A DNA stretch of 46,513 nt from Algiphilus sp. (GTDB lineage: Bacteria > Pseudomonadota > Gammaproteobacteria > Nevskiales > Nevskiaceae): the NCBI RefSeq assembly GCF_023145115.1, contig NZ_JAGLEJ010000011.1, forward strand, positions 1 through 46,513, written 5' to 3'. Within the stretch, counting starts at the first letter, position 1. Each line of letters begins with the position of its first letter. Below are positions 39,556 through 46,513 of the stretch, piece after piece. The translations under genes and the position numbers were made by a program. Below the pieces are notes generated by a model. That model had not been told where the DNA came from and searched no databases. It was given only the letters and a program-made list of their open reading frames with translations.

Positions 39556-40025
39556 GACCACCGATTACGCAGCGCGGCGCCGATCGTCTGCGCGAGGAGC
39601 TCCGCGTCCTGAAGAGCGAGAAGCGGCCCGAAGTGATCGCCGCCATCGCCGAGGCGCGCGAGCACGGCGATCTCAAGGAGAACGCCGAGTACCACGCCGC
39701 GCGCGAGCAGCAGGGCTTCATCGAGGGCCGCATCCAGGAGCTCGAGGCGAAGCTCGGCTCCGCGCAGATCATCGACGTGACCACGCTGCCGCAGAGCGAC
39801 AAGGTGGTGTTCGGCGCCACCGTCACGCTGGAGGACCCCGACAGCGGTGACAGCATGCGCTATCAGATCGTCGGCGAGGACGAGGCGGACATCAAGGCGG
39901 GGCTGCTGTCGGTGGGCTCGCCCATGGCGCGCGCCATCATCGGCAAGCACGAGGGCGATGTCGTCGAGGTGCAGGCGCCCGGCGGTGCCCGCGAGCTCGA
40001 GATCGTGACCGTCGAGTACATCTGA
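39552..40025 (+). CDS. greA: Transcription elongation factor GreA
   Basis: A 157-residue factor that rescues backtracked RNA polymerase by stimulating transcript cleavage. The N-terminal coiled coil (GADRLREELRVLKSEKRPEVIAAIAEAREHGDLKENAEYHAAREQQGFIEGRI) has the acidic tip DLKENAEY. The C-terminal FKBP-like domain has GATVTLED and SPMARAIIGKHEGDVVEV. The ATG overlaps the carB stop. No yhbY follows on the opposite strand, although that gene often lies here. Confidence 0.96.
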
Positions 40026-40035
40026 AGCGGGGGTT

Positions 40036-40164
40036 AACCACGGATTTCACAGATGGGCACAGATTGTCTGCGAGCCGTTGGGCGCGATTCGCTAGTCATT
40101 GAAGAGAAATCAGTGCCTTGCGACCTCTTCAGAGAAATCCTGTCAATCTGTGCAATCTGTGGTT
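40036..40164. repeat. REP-like palindromic repeat in place of yhbY
   Basis: The left arm, starting AACCACGGATTTCACAGATG at 40036, and the right arm, ending CAATCTGTGGTT at 40164, are inverted repeats (17 of 20 positions match). Each arm contains CACAGATT-type units in tandem (three on the left, two on the right). A GAAGAG/CTCTTC pair (40101/40125) lies between. I recall similar CACAGATT palindromes from intergenic regions of many proteobacteria. It fills almost the whole 153-base gap between greA and rlmE. Confidence 0.65.
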
Positions 40165-40178
40165 CCTCCTGACCGCTA

Positions 40179-40808
40179 ATGGCGAAACGCTCCTCCAGCT
40201 CCGGTCGCTGGCTCGACGAGCATGAATCCGACGCCTTCGTCGCCCGTGCCCGCGCCGAGGGCTATCGCTCGCGCGCGGCGTTCAAGCTCGCCGAGCTCGA
40301 CGACAAGGACCGGCTGCTGGCGCCCGGGCAGTGCGTCGTCGACCTCGGCGCGGCCCCCGGTGGCTGGCTGCAGTACTGCGCGCGGAAGCTGGCCGGCAGC
40401 CGCGCGCGCATCGTCGGGATCGACATTCTCCCTATCGACCCGATAGACGGTGCGCATGTCATCACCGAGGATTTTCGCGAGCAGGCCGCGGTCGAAGCAC
40501 TGGAACGGGTCTTGCAGGAACAGCCGGTAGACCTTGTTTTGTCGGATATGGCCCCCAATATCTCGGGGGTGCGGAATGCCGATCAGGCCGCCGCCATGGG
40601 GCTGCTGGAGCTGGCCGAGGACTTTGCCGCGACGCATCTGCGTGCCGGCGGGAGCTTCGTCGCGAAAGCGTTCCAGGGAGAAGGTTTCGATGCCTTCGTG
40701 GGCCGTCTGCGCGGGCGTTTCGGATCGGTGGCGCTGCGCAAGCCGAAGGCCTCGCGGTCGCGGTCACGAGAGATATACGTTGTGGCGCGCGATTGGCGAG
40801 ACGAGTAG
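40179..40808 (+). CDS. rlmE: 23S rRNA (U2552) 2'-O-methyltransferase RlmE
   Basis: A 209-residue methyltransferase (also FtsJ/RrmJ) modifying U2552 in the large-subunit rRNA. It has SRWLxEH-like GRWLDEHESDAFV, RSRAAFKL (Lys of the K-D-K-E set), the SAM motif VVDLGAAPGGW, SDMAPN, FVAKAFQG and SREIYVVA. The ATG has no Shine-Dalgarno sequence; the bases before it (TTCCTCCTGACC) come just after the palindromic repeat. It precedes ftsH, as in E. coli. Confidence 0.95.
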   Translation: MAKRSSSSGRWLDEHESDAFVARARAEGYRSRAAFKLAELDDKDRLLAPGQCVVDLGAAPGGWLQYCARKLAGSRARIVGIDILPIDPIDGAHVITEDFREQAAVEALERVLQEQPVDLVLSDMAPNISGVRNADQAAAMGLLELAEDFAATHLRAGGSFVAKAFQGEGFDAFVGRLRGRFGSVALRKPKASRSRSREIYVVARDWRDE

Positions 40809-40854
40809 GCTTGACGGTGTCAGAAGCACGTCATTTTGATTTGAGGAAGAAGAC

Positions 40855-42783
40855 TTGAACGACCTCGCGAGAAATCTGCTGCTGTGGGTCGTGATACTCG
40901 TCGTGATGATGAGTGTCTTCAACAGCTTTTCCGACCGGTCGCAGGCCGCTCCGCAGTTGAACTACTCGGAGTTCCTCAACCAGGTCAAGCAGAACAACGT
41001 CGAGTCCGTGACCATCGAGGGGCAGACCATCCGTGGCGACATGCGCAACGGACAGAGCTTCTCGACGACGTCGCCCGAGACCGATAACTCGGCGATGATC
41101 GGGACGCTGCTCGAGAACAACGTGCGCGTCATCGGCAAGGAGCCCGAGGGCACGCCGCTGCTGATGACCCTGCTCATCAACTCGTTCCCGATCCTGCTGC
41201 TGATCGCGGTCTGGATCTACTTCATGCGGCAGATGCAGGGCGGCGGCGGCGGTCGCGGCGCGATGAGCTTCGGCAAGTCGAAGGCGCGCATGCTGCAGGC
41301 CGACCAGGTCAAGATCACCTTCGGCGACGTTGCCGGCGTCGAGGAAGCCAAGCAGGAAGTCTCCGAGCTGGTCGATTTCCTGCGCGATCCCAGCAAGTTC
41401 CAGCGGCTCGGCGGGCAGATCCCGCGCGGCGTGCTGATGGTGGGCTCGCCCGGCACCGGCAAGACGCTGCTCGCGCGCGCCATCGCGGGCGAGGCCGGCG
41501 TGCCCTTCTTCACCATTTCCGGTTCGGACTTCGTGGAGATGTTCGTCGGCGTGGGCGCCTCGCGCGTGCGCGACATGTTCGAGCAGGCCAAGAAGCACGC
41601 GCCGTGCATCATCTTCATCGACGAGATCGATGCGGTCGGTCGCCAGCGCGGCGCCGGTCTCGGCGGCGGGCACGACGAGCGCGAGCAGACCCTGAACCAG
41701 CTGCTGGTCGAGATGGACGGTTTCGAGGGCAACGAGGGCGTCATCGTCATCGCCGCGACCAACCGGCCGGACGTGCTCGATCCGGCGCTGCTGCGCCCGG
41801 GCCGCTTCGACCGCCAGGTGGTCGTGCCGCTGCCCGATGTGCGCGGGCGCGAGCAGATTCTCAAGGTGCACATGCGCAAGGTGCCGCTGGCCGAGAACGT
41901 CAAGCCCGAGGTGCTGGCGCGCGCCACGCCCGGCTTCTCCGGTGCGGATCTGCACAATCTGGTCAACGAGGCATCCCTGTTCGCGGCCCGCGCCAACAAG
42001 CGGCTGGTGGATCAGGAGGACTTCGAGTCCGCCAAGGACAAGATCATGATGGGCGCGGAGCGCCGTTCCATGGTCATGTCCGAGGCCGAGAAGCGCCTGA
42101 CGGCCTATCACGAGGCCGGTCACGCCATCGTCGGGCTCTCGGTGCCGGATCACGACCCGGTCTACAAGGTCACCATCATCCCGCGTGGTCGAGCCCTGGG
42201 CGTGACCCAGTTCCTGCCCGAGGAAGACCGCTACAGCTTCACCAAGCAGCGGCTCAACAGCCAGATCTGCTCGCTCTTCGGCGGTCGTATCGCCGAGCAG
42301 CAGATCTTCGGCGACGAGCACGTCACCACCGGAGCCTCGAACGACATCGAGCGTGCCACCGAGATCGCCCGCAACATGGTCACCAAGTGGGGGCTGTCCG
42401 AGAAGCTCGGGCCGCTGACCTACTCGGAGAACGAGGGCGAGGTCTTCCTCGGCAAGTCGGTGCAGCAGCAGAAGCATGTCTCCGACGAGACCGCGCACGC
42501 CATCGACCGCGAGATCCGCGAGATCATCGACACCAACTACGGGCGTGCCCGCAGGATCCTTGAGGACCACGCCGACAAGCTGCACACGATGGCCGAGGCG
42601 CTGCTCAAGTACGAGACCATCGACTCCGGCCAGATCGCCCGCATCATGCGCGGCGAGCCTGCCGGCGAGCCGGACAACTGGGACAACAACCAGGACAGCT
42701 CGCCGCCGAGCGGGCCGCCCAGCGCCCCCGCCACGCCGCGTCCGGATGGCGCGCCGGGCGGGGTCGTGAACCCGGCAAGCTGA
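40855..42783 (+). CDS. ftsH: Membrane ATP-dependent zinc metalloprotease FtsH
   Basis: A 642-residue inner-membrane protease. The first membrane helix begins at LLLWVVILVVMMSVF and the second is near residue 102 (LLMTLLINSFPILLLIAVWIYF). The AAA domain has Walker A GSPGTGKT (197-204), Walker B CIIFIDEIDAVG and the pore/SRH region. The zinc site HEAGH is at 419-423. The start is TTG at 40855, with GAGGAAGA upstream. The next ATG would remove most of the first membrane helix. It follows rlmE by 46 bases. Confidence 0.97.
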   Translation: MNDLARNLLLWVVILVVMMSVFNSFSDRSQAAPQLNYSEFLNQVKQNNVESVTIEGQTIRGDMRNGQSFSTTSPETDNSAMIGTLLENNVRVIGKEPEGTPLLMTLLINSFPILLLIAVWIYFMRQMQGGGGGRGAMSFGKSKARMLQADQVKITFGDVAGVEEAKQEVSELVDFLRDPSKFQRLGGQIPRGVLMVGSPGTGKTLLARAIAGEAGVPFFTISGSDFVEMFVGVGASRVRDMFEQAKKHAPCIIFIDEIDAVGRQRGAGLGGGHDEREQTLNQLLVEMDGFEGNEGVIVIAATNRPDVLDPALLRPGRFDRQVVVPLPDVRGREQILKVHMRKVPLAENVKPEVLARATPGFSGADLHNLVNEASLFAARANKRLVDQEDFESAKDKIMMGAERRSMVMSEAEKRLTAYHEAGHAIVGLSVPDHDPVYKVTIIPRGRALGVTQFLPEEDRYSFTKQRLNSQICSLFGGRIAEQQIFGDEHVTTGASNDIERATEIARNMVTKWGLSEKLGPLTYSENEGEVFLGKSVQQQKHVSDETAHAIDREIREIIDTNYGRARRILEDHADKLHTMAEALLKYETIDSGQIARIMRGEPAGEPDNWDNNQDSSPPSGPPSAPATPRPDGAPGGVVNPAS

Positions 42784-42792
42784 TGACCCGCG

Positions 42793-42820
42793 TCGGCGGG
42801 CGCCTCCGGGCGTCCGCCGA
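42793..42820 (+). terminator. 12-bp hairpin between ftsH and folP
   Basis: Bases 42793-42804 pair with 42809-42820 (one G-U) around a TCCG loop. There is no T tract, so it may attenuate or stabilise rather than terminate. Confidence 0.5.
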
Positions 42821-42844
42821 TGGTCGTCATACCCCGTAGCGCGA

Positions 42845-43687
42845 ATGCCCCGGAAGCTCGCGAGCCTGCTGGCCGACGGCCCGGCAGTGATGGGTATCGT
42901 CAACGTCACGCCGGATTCCTTCTCCGATGGCGGCGAGGCCGACTCCATCGAGAAGGTCGTCTCGCGGGCGCGCACCATGGTGGCCGACGGCGCCCGTATC
43001 ATCGACGTCGGCGGCGAATCGACCCGTCCCGGCGCCGATCCGGTGGATGCCGACACCGAGCGCGCGCGCGTGGTGCCGGCGATCCGGGCGCTGCGAGCGG
43101 TGCTGCCGGAAACCTGGCTGTCTGTCGACACCATGAAGGCGCCGGTGATGCGGGCTGCGGCCGAGGCCGGTGCGGATATCGTCAACGATGTCTACGGTCT
43201 GCGCGGCGAGGGCGCCCTCGCTGCCGTCCGCGACAGCGGGCTGGCGGCATGCCTGATGCACATGCAGGGCGAGCCGCGCACCATGCAGGCGGCGCCGCGC
43301 TACGACGATGTGGTCGCGGAAGTGCGCGACTGGCTGCGGGAGCGGATCGAGGTCTGCATCGCGGCCGGCATCCCGGCGGAATCGATCCTGGTGGACCCCG
43401 GCATAGGCTTCGGCAAATCGCTGGCGCACAATCTCGCCCTGCTGGCCCATGTCAGCGCGCTGCGCGGCCTCGGCGCCGGGGTGCTGATCGGTGCATCCCG
43501 CAAGTCGATGTTCGGAAAGCTCCTCGGCCTGCCCGTGGACCAGCGACTCGCGCCCGGACTGGCGGTTGCCGCGATCGCGGTCTTCCAGGGAGCCGCTATC
43601 ATTCGCACCCACGATGTGCGCGACACTGCGCAGGCCGTCGCCACGGCCGCCGCGCTGCGCGCGACCGGCGCCCAGGGGGAGACGTGA
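42845..43687 (+). CDS. folP: Dihydropteroate synthase
   Basis: A 280-residue folate enzyme joining pterin pyrophosphate and p-aminobenzoate, the sulfonamide target. Motifs are GIVNVTPDSFSDGG, IDVGGESTRPGA, SVDTMK, VNDVYGL, DPGIGFGKS and IGASRKSMFGKL. It lies between ftsH and glmM, the usual order, and overlaps the GTG start of glmM. Confidence 0.96.
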   Translation: MPRKLASLLADGPAVMGIVNVTPDSFSDGGEADSIEKVVSRARTMVADGARIIDVGGESTRPGADPVDADTERARVVPAIRALRAVLPETWLSVDTMKAPVMRAAAEAGADIVNDVYGLRGEGALAAVRDSGLAACLMHMQGEPRTMQAAPRYDDVVAEVRDWLRERIEVCIAAGIPAESILVDPGIGFGKSLAHNLALLAHVSALRGLGAGVLIGASRKSMFGKLLGLPVDQRLAPGLAVAAIAVFQGAAIIRTHDVRDTAQAVATAAALRATGAQGET

Positions 43688-45036
43688 GCAGACGCTATTT
43701 CGGTACCGACGGCGTGCGTGCCCGGGTAGGGCAGGCACCGATGACACCGCAGTTCGTCATGCGGCTGGGTTGGGCCGCCGGCCGCGTGCTGGGCGACGGC
43801 GCCGAGGCGCCGGTGCTCATCGGCAAGGACACGCGTCGATCCGGGTACCTGTTCGAGTCGGCCCTCGAGGCCGGCTTCTCGGCGGCCGGCGCCGACGTGG
43901 CGCTGCTGGGCCCCATGCCGACGCCGGGCGTGGCCTATCTGACGCGGGCGCTGGGCGCGGCCGCCGGCGTGGTCATATCGGCCTCGCACAATCCGCACGA
44001 GGACAACGGCGTCAAGTTCTTCTCGGCGGCCGGCGACAAGCTCCCCGACGCGGTCGAGGAGGCCATCGAGGCGGCGGTCGACGGCGAGATGCAGTGCGTC
44101 GAGCCGAGCGAGGTCGGGGCCGCGCAGCGGATCAGCGACGCGCAGTCCCGCTACGCCGACTTCTGCGTCGACAGCTATCGCGGCCCCTCGCTCGCCGGCA
44201 AGCGCGTCGTGCTGGACTGCGCCAACGGCGCCGCCTATCAGGTCGCGCCGCAGGTGCTGTCCCGACTCGGGGCACGGCTGTCGACCATCGGCGTGGCACC
44301 CGACGGGTTCAACATCAATCTCGGGTGCGGATCGACCCAGCTCGACGCGCTGCGCACGCGCGTGCGCGCCGAGAAGGCCGAGCTGGGCATCGCGCTGGAT
44401 GGAGACGGCGACCGGTGCCTGATGGTGGATGCCGACGGCAATACCATCGACGGCGACCAGATGCTCTATCTGCTGGCCCGCCATCGCCACGAGAAGGGCA
44501 TCCTGCGCGGGCCGGTCGTCGGAACGCTGATGAGCAATCTGGCGCTGGAGCAGGCCATGGACGCGCTCGCGATTCCCTTCCGTCGCGCCAAGGTCGGTGA
44601 CCGCTACGTGCTGGAGGTGCTGCAGGCGGAGGGCGGCGAGGTGGGCGGCGAGAATTCCGGCCATCTGCTCTGCCTCGATCGCAACAGCACCGGCGACGGC
44701 ATCCTGTCCGCGCTGCAGGTGCTGGAGGTCCTCGGCGAACGTGGCATCGGCCTGGCCGAGGCCGCACGCGACATCCCGCTGTATCCGCAGGTCATGGTCA
44801 ACGTCCGGGCCGGGCACGACGCCGCGGGCATCTGCGCGGATGCGCAGGTGCGCGATGCCGTCAGTGCCGCCGAGCAGGCCCTCGACGTGCGCGGCCGGGT
44901 GCTGCTGCGCCCGTCCGGGACCGAGCCGCTGGTTCGTGTCATGGTGGAAGCGCAGGAAGCCGAGCTGGCGCGCCGGCACGCCGACGCCGTCGCCGCCGTC
45001 GTTCGTGCGCGCGCCGACGCGACCGCACCAGCCTGA
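43684..45036 (+). CDS. glmM: Phosphoglucosamine mutase
   Basis: A 450-residue enzyme making glucosamine-1-phosphate for peptidoglycan and LPS. It starts RRYFGTDGVRARVG, with the active-site serine at Ser101 in SASHNPHEDNGVKFF, the metal site ALDGDGDRCLM, GGENSGH and RPSGTEPLVRVMVE. The start is GTG at 43684, overlapping folP in GTGA. It lies 31 bases before tpiA. Confidence 0.97.
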   Translation: MSRRYFGTDGVRARVGQAPMTPQFVMRLGWAAGRVLGDGAEAPVLIGKDTRRSGYLFESALEAGFSAAGADVALLGPMPTPGVAYLTRALGAAAGVVISASHNPHEDNGVKFFSAAGDKLPDAVEEAIEAAVDGEMQCVEPSEVGAAQRISDAQSRYADFCVDSYRGPSLAGKRVVLDCANGAAYQVAPQVLSRLGARLSTIGVAPDGFNINLGCGSTQLDALRTRVRAEKAELGIALDGDGDRCLMVDADGNTIDGDQMLYLLARHRHEKGILRGPVVGTLMSNLALEQAMDALAIPFRRAKVGDRYVLEVLQAEGGEVGGENSGHLLCLDRNSTGDGILSALQVLEVLGERGIGLAEAARDIPLYPQVMVNVRAGHDAAGICADAQVRDAVSAAEQALDVRGRVLLRPSGTEPLVRVMVEAQEAELARRHADAVAAVVRARADATAPA

Positions 45037-45067
45037 CCGCAAACCCGTCCATTCAGGGAGAACCCGT

Positions 45068-45832
<765 letters not shown>

Positions 45833-45859
45833 TCACCGCAACCCGATTTCGAGTCATAC

Positions 45860-46231
45860 ATGTACACCGCACTGGTCGTTCTGCAGGTCCTGGTCTCGCT
45901 CGCTCTCATTGCCTTCGTGCTCCTGCAGCAGGGCAAGGGCGCCGATGCGGGCGCTGCGTTCGGCGCAGGTGCCTCCGGAACCGTGTTCGGGTCGCGCGGC
46001 TCGGCCAACTTCTTCTCGCGCGCCACGGCCGTCTGCGCCGCGCTCTTCATGGGCATCAGCCTGGCGCTGGCGTATCTGGTCCAGGACGCCGTGGACGCCG
46101 GTGGTGGCAGTGTCGTGGAGCAGATGGACGGGCAGCCCGCCGCCGGGGAAGCCGGCGCCGGGGAGTCACCGGCCGCCGTTCCGGCCCCCGAGGAGCAGCA
46201 GGCGCCCGAGGCGCCGGCGATTCCGGAGTAG
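45860..46231 (+). CDS. secG: Preprotein translocase subunit SecG
   Basis: A 123-residue membrane protein with two helices (ALVVLQVLVSLALIAFVLLQ and a second near residue 55-75) and the conserved QQGKGADAGAAFG...GTVFGSRGSANFFSRATA loop between them. A Glu/Pro/Ala-rich tail follows. It joins SecYE in protein export. Confidence 0.95.
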   Translation: MYTALVVLQVLVSLALIAFVLLQQGKGADAGAAFGAGASGTVFGSRGSANFFSRATAVCAALFMGISLALAYLVQDAVDAGGGSVVEQMDGQPAAGEAGAGESPAAVPAPEEQQAPEAPAIPE

Positions 46232-46257
46232 GGCTGGCGCAAGACGACGCGCATGGC

Positions 46258-46263
46258 TACAAT
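46258..46263 (+). promoter_or_regulatory. Likely -10 before tRNA-Leu
   Basis: TACAAT, five of six consensus bases, 10 bases before the tRNA. The -35 region (TGGCGC) is weak. Confidence 0.45.
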
Positions 46264-46273
46264 GCGCGCCCTC

Positions 46274-46358
46274 GCCGACGTGGTGGAATTGGTAGACACG
46301 CTATCTTGAGGGGGTAGTGGGGAAACCCGTGTGAGTTCGAGTCTCACCGTCGGCACCA
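46274..46358 (+). tRNA. leuU: tRNA-Leu (anticodon GAG)
   Basis: An 85-base class II tRNA. The acceptor GCCGACG pairs with CGTCGGC, with encoded ACCA. The anticodon arm CTATC-TTGAGGG-GGTAG holds GAG at 46308-46310. The long variable arm (TGGGGAAACCCGT) and the T arm GTTCGAG are present. secG followed by tRNA-Leu is conserved in gammaproteobacteria. Confidence 0.97.
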
Positions 46359-46385
46359 GTTAGCGGGACCGCGGCAGCGTGAAAC

Positions 46386-46399
46386 AGGCCCTCGGGCCT
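46386..46399 (+). terminator. Short hairpin after tRNA-Leu
   Basis: AGGCCC (46386-46391) pairs with GGGCCT (46394-46399), followed by TCTAT. Confidence 0.5.
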
Positions 46400-46421
46400 T
46401 CTATCGAAGCGGCAGTTTCGT

Positions 46422-46427
46422 TACAAT
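46422..46427 (+). promoter_or_regulatory. Likely -10 before the initiator tRNA
   Basis: TACAAT, five of six consensus bases, 12 bases before the tRNA start. A weak TTCTAT lies 17 bases upstream. Confidence 0.45.
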
Positions 46428-46439
46428 GTCGGTATCCGG

Positions 46440-46513
46440 TGCGGGGTGGAGCAGTCAGGCAGCTCGTCGGGCTCATAACCCGAAGGTCGCAGGTTCGAAT
46501 CCTGCCCCCGCTA
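46440..46513 (+). tRNA. Initiator tRNA-fMet (anticodon CAU), 3' end cut by window
   Basis: The three G-C pairs of the anticodon stem (GGG/CCC), the CAU anticodon at 46474-46476 and the A11-U24 pair identify an initiator tRNA. If position 1 is T at 46440, it faces T72, an unpaired 1-72 position as required, but as U-U and not the C-A of E. coli. The final CCA lies outside the window. rimP-nusA would be expected next. Confidence 0.92.

Overview
The window is a high-GC chromosomal segment from a gammaproteobacterium. Three things point there. The gene order smpB/ssrA, ratB, bamE, fur, recN, nadK, hrcA-grpE-dnaK-dnaJ, dapB, carAB, greA, rlmE-ftsH-folP-glmM-tpiA-secG-tRNA-Leu-tRNA-fMet is a gammaproteobacterial backbone. 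xerD is followed by dsbC. The tmRNA tag reads ANDDNYALAA, the tag I recall from Pseudomonas and relatives. HrcA together with sigma-32-type promoters, and a 180-kDa-class NAD-glutamate dehydrogenase, suggest a lineage outside the enterics (Xanthomonadales/Nevskiales-like is a guess). No phage, CRISPR array or complete insertion sequence is visible.

Region 1 (1-9.6 kb): a 72-bp element with perfect 13-bp inverted ends, then maleylacetoacetate isomerase, the 1602-residue NAD-glutamate dehydrogenase, a secreted repeat protein of unknown function, and on the minus strand an OmpA/OprF-like porin with a small unknown lipoprotein. Region 2 (9.7-16.7 kb): a tightly overlapping minus-strand operon plsC - aldonolactone-oxidase-like flavoprotein - zapE, divergent from xerD-dsbC. 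The DsbC is predicted to be a lipoprotein with an acidic linker. Then come ferredoxin FdxA, a zinc-ribbon Nudix hydrolase and a small outer-membrane barrel protein.

Region 3 (16.8-22.2 kb) is the accessory part: an AidB-type acyl-CoA dehydrogenase and a PaaX-family repressor on the minus strand, divergent from two crotonase-fold proteins and an NmrA-like reductase. A short AT-rich intergenic segment with a palindrome lies between the two arms. Both crotonases lack one or both canonical catalytic glutamates, so the substrate and reaction of this cluster are open.

Region 4 (22.2-30 kb): tmRNA and smpB, an NSS-type transporter sitting where ratA is usually found, ratB, bamE, fur, recN and nadK. 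Region 5 (28.6-33.7 kb): the heat-shock operon. A strong sigma-32-like promoter overlaps the end of hrcA, and no CIRCE operator was found in the window. Region 6 (33.7 kb to the end): dapB, a GNAT acetyltransferase, carAB, greA, a palindromic REP-like repeat in the place usually taken by yhbY, then rlmE, ftsH (TTG start), folP, glmM, tpiA, secG, tRNA-Leu(GAG) and an initiator tRNA cut by the window end. Many adjacent genes overlap by 1-7 bases, so translational coupling is common.

All calls are by eye from the sequence and remembered family features. No database search was run.
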